A DNA stretch of 64,000 nucleotides, taken from assembly GCF_008369445.1 (NCBI RefSeq), contig NZ_VTWH01000003.1, forward strand, positions 372,001-436,000. The letters run 5' to 3'. The notes under the pieces are model-generated. The model was not told where the DNA came from. It was given only the letters and a program-made list of their open reading frames with translations, and did no database searches. A program made the position numbers and the translations under genes. This DNA comes from Aureimonas fodinaquatilis (GTDB lineage: Bacteria; Pseudomonadota; Alphaproteobacteria; Rhizobiales; Rhizobiaceae). Positions 8,494 through 16,546 of this stretch are shown here, piece by piece. Numbering within the stretch: the first letter of the stretch is position 1; the number at the start of each line of letters is the position of its first letter.

Positions 8494-8597
8494 TCATTCT
8501 CCGCGACATGCTTTTTCTTTGGCCTGTATTAGCTGGCGGACATGCTGTTGGTCAATCATTCCATACGTTTACGGACGGCAAAAAGCTCAAGAATTTA

Positions 8598-8707
8598 GTA
8601 ATTTTACACCATAATTAAATACGTAAAATACTGAAATAATATATGTTTTTGTATATGCCCAAATTATTGCCGTGCACAAAATGTAATTTTTGCGTTGTAA
8701 AATTACA
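8598..8707. promoter_or_regulatory. Array of GTAA/TTAC dyads, likely RpiR operators
   Basis: GTAATTTTAC (8598-8607) and TGTAAAATTACA (8696-8707) are both near-perfect dyads of the form GTAA-NN-TTAC. Further copies are GTAAAATAC (8623-8631) and TGTAATTTT (8682-8690). The last forms perfect 9-base arms with AAAATTACA (8699-8707) across an 8-base spacer. The region is much richer in A and T than its surroundings. The RpiR-family regulator HexR is known to bind TGTAAT...ATTACA-type dyads, so the match to the adjacent RpiR gene is sensible. Confidence 0.6.
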
Positions 8708-8766
8708 CAAGCGTGTTAGCGTTTTTGGGGGCCGGGATCGCTGGCGGTAAACGGAAGGGGAATGAC

Positions 8767-10356
8767 ATGCCGAATGTGACGCGTCGTCAGTTTGCCATTG
8801 GGGCAAGCATCCTGGGAATTGCTGCGTGGGCATCCAGTGAGTTGAAAATCCTGATCTCAGAGGCGCAGGCGCAGGGCGTAAAGCGGGTTACGCACGCAGT
8901 ATCGGCCGGTGACATTAACTCCCTTGATCCGACACTTGCATGGGTGTCGGCCGAAGCGCCTATCAACCCGGTTATCATGGAGGGGCTGGTTGCCTATCCG
9001 CCCGGCACGGTTTCAACCGAATTTGTGCCTGCACTGGCTGAAAGCTGGACCGTGTCCGATGATGGCCATGTTTATACTTTCAAGCTCCGTGAAGGAGTTA
9101 AGTGGCATGGCGAATTTGGTGAATTCACCTCGGAAGATGTGAAGTTCACACTGGATCGATATAGTGACAAGGATGTTTCGCCTTGGGCTTCCGCCTATGA
9201 CAACGTGGAATCCGTAGAGGTTGATGGCCCGTATGGTGTGGTGATCAGTCTGAAATCGGCGGATCCGTTTTTTCTGGCAAATCTGGCAAGCGACACGGAA
9301 TCCGTGGGGCTGATGCTTTCCAAAAAAGCCTTTGACGCGCGTGGCGCGGCTGAGATGCGCCTGAACCCTATAGGCACCGGACCTTTCGCGTTTAAAGAAT
9401 ATGTTCCCAAAGACCGCATCGTCATGGTGCGCCATGATGACTACTGGGGTGGTACGCCCAAGCTGGATGAGGTGGTCGTCCGGTTCATGCCCAGCTCCTC
9501 GGCACGTGAACTTGCCATGCGCACGGGTGAAATCGACAGCATGCGCGCCGCGTTGGACGGCCAGGTTCTGGCTCGTCTCGGGCAACAGGGCTTTCTGATT
9601 GACAGCAAAGGCCCGGAAATCAACTGGTGGCTCCACATCAACACGCGGCAGGCTCCGCTGGATGATATACGCGTGCGCCGGGCAATCAGTCTTGCCATTA
9701 ACGGCGATGAGTTCCAGGCGCTTCTGGGGGATGTCGCCACGCCCTCGGTTGCAATGGTTGGTCCGGCCTATTTCGGTGCACTTTCGGCAGAAGACTTTCC
9801 GGAAGAATTGCGGCGCCGCTATGATCCGGAGGCGGGCAGACAATTGTTGGCTGAAGCCGGCCATGGCGATGGCCTCAAGCTTTCAATGGTGATCAGCGAG
9901 CGCGATGACTACCGCCAGATGATGGTGCTGATGCAGGATCAGTTGAAGCGGGTTGGAATTGACCTTGAGTTGAACCGCGTGGATCACGCTTTTTACCATA
10001 GCCAGATAGTGCAGCATACGAACCCGCTGATCCTGTTTGGTGACATTACCTACCCTAACGCCGAGATATTATTGCAGCGAGCCTTCAAAACTGGCGCTAC
10101 CCGCAACTTTTCCGGGATTTCCAGCCCGGAACTGGATGAGTTGCTAAACAAGATTTCCAACAGCCCTGATCTGGACGAGCGTGCTGAACTGCTGAAGGAT
10201 GCGCAATTGTATATTGCGGAACAGGCCGTGCTGGTGCCAACGGTGTTTACTGGCCAGCCACTGGTGCGCAACCAGCGAGTTTCGCTGGGCTACGATCTCA
10301 AATCCTCGCTGGCGCTTGAATACCGCTACTCACACCTTGCCGACGTCCAAGGTTGA
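8767..10356 (+). CDS. Peptide-type ABC transporter substrate-binding protein (family 5)
   Basis: A 529-residue periplasmic binding protein of the OppA/DppA family. The N-terminus carries a twin-arginine signal (TRRQFAIGASILGIAAW), so export through Tat is likely. The family-5 signature region appears as LAESWTVSDDGHVYTFKLRE and EFTSEDVKFTLDR. The ATG at 8767 is preceded by AAGGGG at suitable spacing. It opens an operon of two permeases, an M20 hydrolase, a double ATPase, RidA and an amidase-like hydrolase. Family-5 proteins bind peptides but also opines, glutathione, nickel chelates and other small amides, which fits the catabolic genes here. Confidence 0.9.
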   Translation: MPNVTRRQFAIGASILGIAAWASSELKILISEAQAQGVKRVTHAVSAGDINSLDPTLAWVSAEAPINPVIMEGLVAYPPGTVSTEFVPALAESWTVSDDGHVYTFKLREGVKWHGEFGEFTSEDVKFTLDRYSDKDVSPWASAYDNVESVEVDGPYGVVISLKSADPFFLANLASDTESVGLMLSKKAFDARGAAEMRLNPIGTGPFAFKEYVPKDRIVMVRHDDYWGGTPKLDEVVVRFMPSSSARELAMRTGEIDSMRAALDGQVLARLGQQGFLIDSKGPEINWWLHINTRQAPLDDIRVRRAISLAINGDEFQALLGDVATPSVAMVGPAYFGALSAEDFPEELRRRYDPEAGRQLLAEAGHGDGLKLSMVISERDDYRQMMVLMQDQLKRVGIDLELNRVDHAFYHSQIVQHTNPLILFGDITYPNAEILLQRAFKTGATRNFSGISSPELDELLNKISNSPDLDERAELLKDAQLYIAEQAVLVPTVFTGQPLVRNQRVSLGYDLKSSLALEYRYSHLADVQG

Positions 10357-10367
10357 AGCGCTGAGCC

Positions 10368-11321
10368 ATGCAAGGTGGATTCTCATTTTTCTTCCGTCGG
10401 CTATTGCGGGCGCTCATCACCATGTGGGTGGCTGTCAGCGCAATATTCTTTGCGCTGCGCACCATCCCGGGTGATGCGGCAGATGCCATGATGGGCCAGC
10501 AGATGAGTGCCGAAGGCGCAGAGCTAATTCGGCGACAGCTTGGCCTCGATCAGCCGGTCATTTCGCAGTATCTCTCGTTTATGGGCGATCTCTTGCGGGG
10601 CGACCTTGGTCTTTCCATGGCTATTGGCAAACCAGTGTCAGAACTGCTCTGGCAGGTTGCCCCCTTTACTGCAGTTGTGGTGATCGGTGCTTTGGTAATT
10701 GGTTCCGGCATTGGCATTCCGCTTGGTATTTCCGCTGCCAAACGGCGCAATTCCATGATCGACATGATTGCCAGGACCTTGTCTCTGACCGGTCTTGTCA
10801 TTCCAGGCTTTATTGTCGGCATTCTTCTGATGATACCGTTCGCAGTCTGGCTGGGCTGGTTTCCGCTGGTTGGGGGCGGTGATGCCCACGATTTCTGGAG
10901 CCTTCTCTATTATGGGACTTTGCCGGCGCTTGCCGGAGGTTTGGGAATGGCCGCCTATATGACCCGGCTGACTCGCGCCTCGGTGCTGGATCTCATGAGT
11001 GAGGACTTTGTCCGCACGGCTCGTGCCAAGGGACTCTCGGAAAACACCGTGTTTTACCGCCATGTGCTGCGAAACGCGCTGGTGCCAATCGTCACCTTTC
11101 TGGGGCTCTACACAGTCATCATGATTGGCGATTCCATTGCCATTGAAATTGTTTTTTCCCGCCCCGGCTTCGGTCGGCTGATTTTGGGTGGCATCACCCA
11201 GCGGGACTACACGCTGCTGCAATCGGTGCTTCTGGTCTACGTGATTGTAGCGCTTATCGTGAACTTTGTGGTCGATCTGCTGTATGTCTGGATAGACCCT
11301 CGTATCAAACTGAGCATGTGA
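10368..11321 (+). CDS. Peptide-type ABC transporter permease, DppB/OppB type
   Basis: A 317-residue permease starting MQGGFSFFFRRLLRALITMW, with six predicted spans and the classic N-terminal pattern of DppB (LRTIPGDAADAMMGQQMS, then LGLDQPVISQYLSFMGDLLRG). The EAA loop is DFVRTARAKGLSENTVFYRH, which docks on the ATPase. It starts 11 bases after the binding-protein gene. The next gene starts at or just after its stop. With DppC-like and double-ATPase partners it forms a complete importer. Confidence 0.92.
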   Translation: MQGGFSFFFRRLLRALITMWVAVSAIFFALRTIPGDAADAMMGQQMSAEGAELIRRQLGLDQPVISQYLSFMGDLLRGDLGLSMAIGKPVSELLWQVAPFTAVVVIGALVIGSGIGIPLGISAAKRRNSMIDMIARTLSLTGLVIPGFIVGILLMIPFAVWLGWFPLVGGGDAHDFWSLLYYGTLPALAGGLGMAAYMTRLTRASVLDLMSEDFVRTARAKGLSENTVFYRHVLRNALVPIVTFLGLYTVIMIGDSIAIEIVFSRPGFGRLILGGITQRDYTLLQSVLLVYVIVALIVNFVVDLLYVWIDPRIKLSM

Positions 11322-11329
11322 GGGTCGCC

Positions 11330-12205
11330 ATGGTTGATGTTCCTGTTGCGCCCCCGGTTGAAACTCGTGGAACTGCCAGTGCACTGCGAGCTGCGCTGGG
11401 CAATCCGCTTGCCATGGTGGGCATCATAGGCTGCGGCTTGCTTTTGCTTGTTGCGGTGTTCGGGCCAATGTTGGCCCCTTATGATCCGATAGATCAGAAT
11501 ATTCTTGCCCGCTTCGCTGCACCTTCTGCAGCTCATTGGCTGGGTGCGGATGAGTACGGCCGTGACATGCTGTCTCGAATTCTCTATGCCAGCCGCGCCT
11601 CGATCTTCATTGCCTTGAGCTCGGTCATCATCAGCCTTGTGCTTGGCGTGGCACTGGGAATTCTTGCAGCCTATCATGGCGGCATCCTGGATGCGCTTCT
11701 GTCGGAGCTTGCCAGTCTGCTTCTTGCATTTCCAACAATTGTCATTGGCATTCTGGTTCTGGTTTCGCTTGGGCCTGGCTCGTTCAACGTTGTCATCGCG
11801 CTGGCTTTGTCCTTTGTGCCCCGGTTTATCCGGCTGGCCAAAGCCGAGGCGCTTGTCATCATGCAGCGCAGCTTTGTCGAAGCGTCACGCGCGGCTGGTG
11901 CGCGCGATGTCTGGATCATGTTCAAGCACATTCTGCCAAACGTCGTAGGCACAGCCATTGTCAGCGGTGCATTGTGGACAGCCACGGCGTTGCGGGCAGA
12001 AGCAACCCTGAGCTTTCTGGGACTTGGCGTACCGCTGCCATGGCCAAGCTGGGGCAATCTGGTGGCGGATGGCATGCCCAACATGTTCAGCAATCCTGAA
12101 CTTGTGCTGTTCCCCTGCCTTGCCATCGTTTTCGCCGTCATCGCCTTCAACATTCTGGGAGATGCGCTGCGCGATTACTTCGATCCACATCTTGCCGGCC
12201 GCTAA
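11330..12205 (+). CDS. Peptide-type ABC transporter permease, DppC/OppC type
   Basis: A 291-residue permease of the DppC group. The N-terminal cytoplasmic stretch is followed by a first span (MVGIIGCGLLLLVAVFGPML), then LAPYDPIDQN and HWLGADEYGRDMLSRILY, which are signatures of DppC/NikC. The EAA loop is FVEASRAAGARDVWIMFKH. The ATG at 11330 has GAGGG 5 bases upstream; a GTG at 11318 that overlaps the previous stop is an alternative giving 295 residues. It pairs with the preceding DppB-like subunit in the membrane. Confidence 0.92.
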   Translation: MVDVPVAPPVETRGTASALRAALGNPLAMVGIIGCGLLLLVAVFGPMLAPYDPIDQNILARFAAPSAAHWLGADEYGRDMLSRILYASRASIFIALSSVIISLVLGVALGILAAYHGGILDALLSELASLLLAFPTIVIGILVLVSLGPGSFNVVIALALSFVPRFIRLAKAEALVIMQRSFVEASRAAGARDVWIMFKHILPNVVGTAIVSGALWTATALRAEATLSFLGLGVPLPWPSWGNLVADGMPNMFSNPELVLFPCLAIVFAVIAFNILGDALRDYFDPHLAGR

Positions 12206-12236
12206 ATGCCGCACAGCTTCAAGAAGGTAATGTCTG

Positions 12237-13508
12237 ATGTTCTCGCCTGATAAAAATGAGTCCGGCAGCGCTTTGCCAGAGGCTGTTGCCCGGCATCTGG
12301 ATGCAGACGAACTGCTACGCCTGACGAGCGATATTCTGGCCATTGAATCGCACCGCAATGCACCCGGGCATGAAACGCCGGTGGCCACACATATTCGCGA
12401 TGTCCTGCGCAGTGAAGGGATCGACGCTGAGTTGAAGGATGTCTGCGATGGGCGCTGCAATGTCATTGCCGTTCTACCGGGAACAGGCAGCGGCCCAACT
12501 CTGATGTTCAACGGCCATATCGATACAGTGCCTCCGGGCGATATGCCGCGTGCATTTGAACCTCACATAGTGGGTGGCAATTTGTTTGCCCGAGGGGCAT
12601 GTGACATGAAGGCGGGTGTCGCTGCGCAGTATTATGCCATGATTGCGCTGAAGCGCGCTGGAGTTCCGCTTGCCGGAGATTTGATCTTTACCGGCGTAGT
12701 CGGCGAAGAAGACGGCACAAGTGAAGGCTCCCTGGATGTTATAGCCAATGGCCCGAAGGCGGACATGGTTGTGGTGGCGGAGCCCAGTGATCTGGACGTG
12801 ATCGTTGCCCACAAAGGCTTTGACTATTACCGCATCGAGGTGGAAGGAGTGCCAACGCATTCCAGTCGCCCGACCAACGGCGTCAGCGCTATTTACAAGG
12901 CTGCCAACATTATCACAGCCATTGAGGAGCGGTTGATACCGCGGACCAATGAGCGCCTGCACCAACTGTTGGGGGCAGCATCGGTCAATGTTTCAGCCGT
13001 TATCGGCTATGCCCGCAATGAAATGGTGACGGCAGTGCGCCGCGCACCCGGCGACAAGCCTGCTGGCGCAGTGGTGCCGGATATCTGCACCATCTACATG
13101 GACCGGCGCCGAATTCCGGGAGAAACACTGGCGGAAATCGAGGCTGGCTTCGAAGCATTGCTGAACGAGTTGCGTGCGGCCGATCCCAGCCTGGATGCAA
13201 AACTGTTTTTTACTCCGGGCAGTGAAGATCTTTACTCGCATCCGCCGCTGGATACAGACCCTTCCCACCCGCTGGTGACGGAATGCCTGAGGCTGGCCGC
13301 CCAAGAGGTCGGTATTCCGCCCGTGCCAAAGGGTGTGCCTTACTGGTCAGATGCGGCACTTTTTAACGCCATGCAAGGCACGCCTGCAATTGTGTTTGGT
13401 CCGGGACATATTGGTGTGGCCCATTCCAACAGTGAATTCGTGCCCGTTCATGAGTTGATCAAGGCCGCGCGTGTGAATGCAGGATTGGCACTTTCCCTGC
13501 TGTCGTAA
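12237..13508 (+). CDS. M20 family metallohydrolase (ArgE/DapE/ACY1 group)
   Basis: A 423-residue zinc hydrolase. Metal and catalytic residues are visible: H94 and D96 in NGHIDTVPPG, D123 in RGACDMKAG, and the base pair E157-E158 in GVVGEEDG. The dimerisation domain (about 200-320) includes GVPTHSSRP. Relatives remove acyl, succinyl, carbamoyl or peptide groups from amino acids. Lying between transporter genes, it probably acts on the imported compound in the cytoplasm; there is no signal peptide. AAGGTA precedes the ATG. It may supply the substrate of the amidase-like enzyme at the end of the operon. Confidence 0.87.
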   Translation: MFSPDKNESGSALPEAVARHLDADELLRLTSDILAIESHRNAPGHETPVATHIRDVLRSEGIDAELKDVCDGRCNVIAVLPGTGSGPTLMFNGHIDTVPPGDMPRAFEPHIVGGNLFARGACDMKAGVAAQYYAMIALKRAGVPLAGDLIFTGVVGEEDGTSEGSLDVIANGPKADMVVVAEPSDLDVIVAHKGFDYYRIEVEGVPTHSSRPTNGVSAIYKAANIITAIEERLIPRTNERLHQLLGAASVNVSAVIGYARNEMVTAVRRAPGDKPAGAVVPDICTIYMDRRRIPGETLAEIEAGFEALLNELRAADPSLDAKLFFTPGSEDLYSHPPLDTDPSHPLVTECLRLAAQEVGIPPVPKGVPYWSDAALFNAMQGTPAIVFGPGHIGVAHSNSEFVPVHELIKAARVNAGLALSLLS

Positions 13509-13509
13509 G

Positions 13510-13533
13510 GGTGCAGCATTTTTATGCTGCACC
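13510..13533 (+). repeat. Perfect intra-operon hairpin
   Basis: GGTGCAGCAT (13510-13519) pairs perfectly with ATGCTGCACC (13524-13533) around a TTTT loop. It starts 1 base after the M20 stop codon and 40 bases before the ATPase gene. There is no following run of T, so it is unlikely to be a full terminator; it may set the level of the downstream genes or protect the upstream message from decay. Confidence 0.6.
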
Positions 13534-13573
13534 GCAACATAAATCAATGTGCTCTGTCGTGAGGGAAATCTGG

Positions 13574-15436
13574 ATGTCTGTTCACCTTGAAGCGCCCATA
13601 GCGGCAGAAAGCCCGGTTCTTGCTGTCAGGGAACTGCGCACCTCGTTTCTAAGTGGCGGTGAATGGCGGTCAGTGGTCAAGGGAATCTCTTTTGACGTAA
13701 ACCCGCGTGAAACTGTTGCGCTGGTTGGCGAGTCCGGCTCTGGCAAAAGTGTCACTGCACTGTCGATCATGCGCTTGATTGAGCAAGGGCAGGGGCGCTT
13801 GTCCGGGCAGGTCGAACTGGAAGGCCGCGACCTCCTCGCACTTCCCGATAAGAGCATGCAACAAGTGCGCGGCCGCGACGTGGCGATGATTTTTCAGGAG
13901 CCGATGACCAGTCTTAATCCGGTGCTGAAGATCGGGTTTCAAATTGGTGAGGCGCTGGTGCGCCACCGCGGGATGTCGCGAGCTGCCGCAGAAGCCGAAG
14001 CGTTGCGCCTTCTGGAACGGGTGCGCATCCCATCGGCAAAGGAGCGACTGGCAGATTTTCCGCATCGCCTGTCAGGCGGCATGCGCCAACGGGTCATGAT
14101 TGCAATGGCACTGGCCTGCCGTCCGAAATTGCTCATTGCTGATGAGCCGACAACCGCACTGGACGTAACTATCCAGGCCCAGATTCTTGAGCTTATCAGA
14201 ATGCTTCAGGAGGAAGAGGGCATGTCGGTGCTGTTTATCACCCATGATATGGGGGTGGTTGCTGAAATCGCCGACAAGGTGGTGGTCATGTTTCGCGGGG
14301 ATGTTGTGGAAACAGGACCGACGGAAAAAATATTCTCCGCGGCAAGTCACCCTTATACACGTGCCCTTATGGCCGCCGTTCCGCGGCTAGGGGCAATGAG
14401 CGGCAAACCCTCACCTCTGCGCTTTCCTATTGTGGACCCGGAGAGCGGTAAGAGCTCAACGGCCGTGCCGTTGCCTGATACAGTGGCACATGACAAACCG
14501 CCAGTTCTGCAGGTCAGCAACCTGACAACGCGGTTCGACATCCGCCGGGGCCTTTTGCAGAAAGTGATCGGCCGGGTGCATGCGGTTGAGAATGTTTCCT
14601 TTGACCTGCGTGCTGGCGAAACCCTGTCGCTGGTAGGGGAATCCGGCTGCGGCAAGTCCACAACCGGTCGTTCTATCGTACGGCTCGTTGATCCGGTGTC
14701 CGGCTCCATCAAAATGGATGGCGCGGAAATTGTCCGCCTGGAAGGCAAGGAGCTGCGGCAACGCCGCCGCGCCATGCAAATGATTTTTCAGGACCCGATG
14801 GCCAGCCTGAACCCGCGCATGCGGGTAGGCGAATCCGTTGCCGAGCCGCTGCTGGTCAATAATATCTGCACAGCCAGACAAGCGGTGGAGAAAGTGGCAG
14901 ATGCATTGAAACGTGTCGGTTTGCAGCCAGAAATGGCCCGGCGTTTTCCGCACGAATTTTCCGGTGGTCAGCGCCAGCGCATCTGCATTGCACGCTCACT
15001 CGTTCTGGATCCGCAATTGATCGTGGCAGATGAATCGGTTTCAGCTCTGGACGTATCCATCAAAGCGCAGATCATCAATCTGATGCTGGATTTGCAGGAA
15101 AGCCTGGGACTTTCCTATCTTTTCATTTCTCACGACATGGCAATTGTAGAGCGGGTCAGTCACCGGGTGGCGGTAATGTATCTGGGTGAAATTGTTGAAG
15201 TCGGGCCACGTGATGCGGTGTTCGGGAATCCGCAACACCCATACACCAAGCGGCTTATATCTGCGGTGCCTGTGCCAGACCCAACCCAGCGTCGTATGCG
15301 CTTGGGGCTTTCGGACGAGGAAATCAAAAGCCCGATCCGGCCCCCGGATTTTCAACCGCCTCAGCGCCATTACGCCGAGATTTCGCCGGGCCATGTGGTT
15401 CAAGACTGGCAGCACTGGCCCTCTGCCGCCGCATAG
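13574..15436 (+). CDS. Double ATP-binding protein of the peptide-type importer (DppD-DppF fusion)
   Basis: A 620-residue protein with two complete ATPase modules, equivalent to fused DppD and DppF, as in GsiA or YejF. Module 1 has Walker A GESGSGKS at about 52-59, signature LSGGMRQR and Walker B LLIADEPTTALD. Module 2 begins near residue 310, with Walker A GESGCGKST, signature FSGGQRQR and LIVADESVSALD, where S replaces the usual P of DEP. Oligopeptide C-terminal motifs (HPYTRALMAAVP and HPYTKRLISAVP) end each module. The ATG at 13574 follows GAGGG. It energises the two permeases upstream. Confidence 0.93.
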   Translation: MSVHLEAPIAAESPVLAVRELRTSFLSGGEWRSVVKGISFDVNPRETVALVGESGSGKSVTALSIMRLIEQGQGRLSGQVELEGRDLLALPDKSMQQVRGRDVAMIFQEPMTSLNPVLKIGFQIGEALVRHRGMSRAAAEAEALRLLERVRIPSAKERLADFPHRLSGGMRQRVMIAMALACRPKLLIADEPTTALDVTIQAQILELIRMLQEEEGMSVLFITHDMGVVAEIADKVVVMFRGDVVETGPTEKIFSAASHPYTRALMAAVPRLGAMSGKPSPLRFPIVDPESGKSSTAVPLPDTVAHDKPPVLQVSNLTTRFDIRRGLLQKVIGRVHAVENVSFDLRAGETLSLVGESGCGKSTTGRSIVRLVDPVSGSIKMDGAEIVRLEGKELRQRRRAMQMIFQDPMASLNPRMRVGESVAEPLLVNNICTARQAVEKVADALKRVGLQPEMARRFPHEFSGGQRQRICIARSLVLDPQLIVADESVSALDVSIKAQIINLMLDLQESLGLSYLFISHDMAIVERVSHRVAVMYLGEIVEVGPRDAVFGNPQHPYTKRLISAVPVPDPTQRRMRLGLSDEEIKSPIRPPDFQPPQRHYAEISPGHVVQDWQHWPSAAA

Positions 15437-15473
15437 ATCTGCAAGCCCAACAACAGAGTAGAGGATAAAGACC

Positions 15474-15830
15474 ATGCTGACACGCCACCACACCTCCCAC
15501 CGCTTGTCGCGCTGTGTGGAATATAGTCTGAGTGGAACTATGGTCGTCACCGCCGGAGAGGTGGCCGACGATCTGTCCGCCGACATTATCGGCCAGACGC
15601 GCGACGTTTTGACGAAGATTGACGGGCTGCTGGCCGATGCGGGAACTGACAAGAACAACCTTGTCGCAGCTTATATCTGGCTTCCCAGCATATCAGATTT
15701 TGATGCCATGAATGCCGTTTGGGACAAATGGCTGCCGGAAGGCAAGGCGCCGGTGCGGGCCTGCGTGGAGGCGCGCCTGGCAAACCCGGCCATCAGGGTT
15801 GAAATTCAGGTCTACGCACTCAAACCGTGA
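15474..15830 (+). CDS. RidA/YjgF/Rid family protein
   Basis: A 118-residue member of the Rid family, which hydrolyses reactive enamine/imine intermediates to ketoacids and ammonia. The middle holds QTRDVLTKIDGLLADAG and the C-terminal strand holds ACVEARLANPAIRVEIQVYA, where the conserved Arg of the active pocket is expected. The protein has the usual trimer-forming length. In catabolic operons such as rut, Rid proteins act on carbamate or enamine intermediates; here it lies directly before an N-carbamoylsarcosine-amidase-like gene, which suggests a similar clean-up role. Confidence 0.85.
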   Translation: MLTRHHTSHRLSRCVEYSLSGTMVVTAGEVADDLSADIIGQTRDVLTKIDGLLADAGTDKNNLVAAYIWLPSISDFDAMNAVWDKWLPEGKAPVRACVEARLANPAIRVEIQVYALKP

Positions 15831-15854
15831 CATTCAGCACAGGAGGCAATTCTC

Positions 15855-16523
15855 ATGACTTATGAAGCAGAAGTGCGGCCCAGCTATTTGCTGCATGGCT
15901 TTGGCGGCCGGATCGGGTTCGGCCAACGCCCCGCTTTGGTTGTGATCGATCTTGCGCGTTCATGGCTGGACGAAAGTTCGCAACAGGGTTCCTGCCGGCT
16001 TGAGCCCGTGCTTGAACACACACTGTCTGTGCTAGCCGCAGCGCGAGAAGCCGGGCACCCGGTGTTTTTTACAACAATGCAGCCGGACCCGGTGGACGTC
16101 AGGGGGCCAATTGGCCGTAAAATGTTGCAGATGAGCAGTCCCAGGGCGCTTGCGACCGCTGCCAGCATGGCGGAACTGGACCCACGCCTGGAACGAAGGA
16201 ACGATGAACCATTGTTTGTGAAGGCGCGGGCTTCGGCTTTCTGGGGCACTCCGTTTGATGCCTATCTGAATGCGCGTGGTGTGGACACACTCATCATTAC
16301 CGGGTGCAGCACAAGCGGTTGCATACGCGCAACCGCGGAAAGCGCAATCAACCGCAATCTGCACTCCATTATCGTAAGGGAAGCAGTGGGTGATCGTTCG
16401 CCAACGGCGCATGAGGCTAATTTGACCGATATTGACTTGCGTTACGGGGACGTTGTGACAGTGGCAGAAACAGTTGCCTATCTGCGCGCCACTACAGCAG
16501 AAAAGTTTGTGCAGCCGGGTTAG
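15855..16523 (+). CDS. Isochorismatase family hydrolase, N-carbamoylsarcosine amidase-like
   Basis: A 222-residue cysteine hydrolase. The catalytic triad of the family is visible: D32 in ALVVIDLARSW, K123 in LFVKARASAF and C156 in CSTSGCIRATAE. The TSGCIRAT arrangement is typical of N-carbamoylsarcosine and related ureido amidases rather than isochorismatases. The expected reaction is release of ammonia and carbon dioxide from an N-carbamoyl compound, or hydrolysis of a simple amide. AGGAGG lies 8 bases before the ATG. It ends the RpiR-regulated operon and faces metE convergently, sharing a hairpin at its stop codon. Confidence 0.85.
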   Translation: MTYEAEVRPSYLLHGFGGRIGFGQRPALVVIDLARSWLDESSQQGSCRLEPVLEHTLSVLAAAREAGHPVFFTTMQPDPVDVRGPIGRKMLQMSSPRALATAASMAELDPRLERRNDEPLFVKARASAFWGTPFDAYLNARGVDTLIITGCSTSGCIRATAESAINRNLHSIIVREAVGDRSPTAHEANLTDIDLRYGDVVTVAETVAYLRATTAEKFVQPG

Positions 16524-16538
16524 ATAGTCCGGCTGCAC
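16509..16538 (-). terminator. Hairpin between convergent amidase-like gene and metE
   Basis: GTGCAGCCGG (16509-16518) pairs perfectly with CCGGCTGCAC (16529-16538) around a 10-base loop. On the minus strand it is followed by AAACTTTT, which suits termination of metE. It also overlaps the stop codon of the plus-strand gene. Confidence 0.55.
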
Positions 16539-16546
16539 TCGCACCA

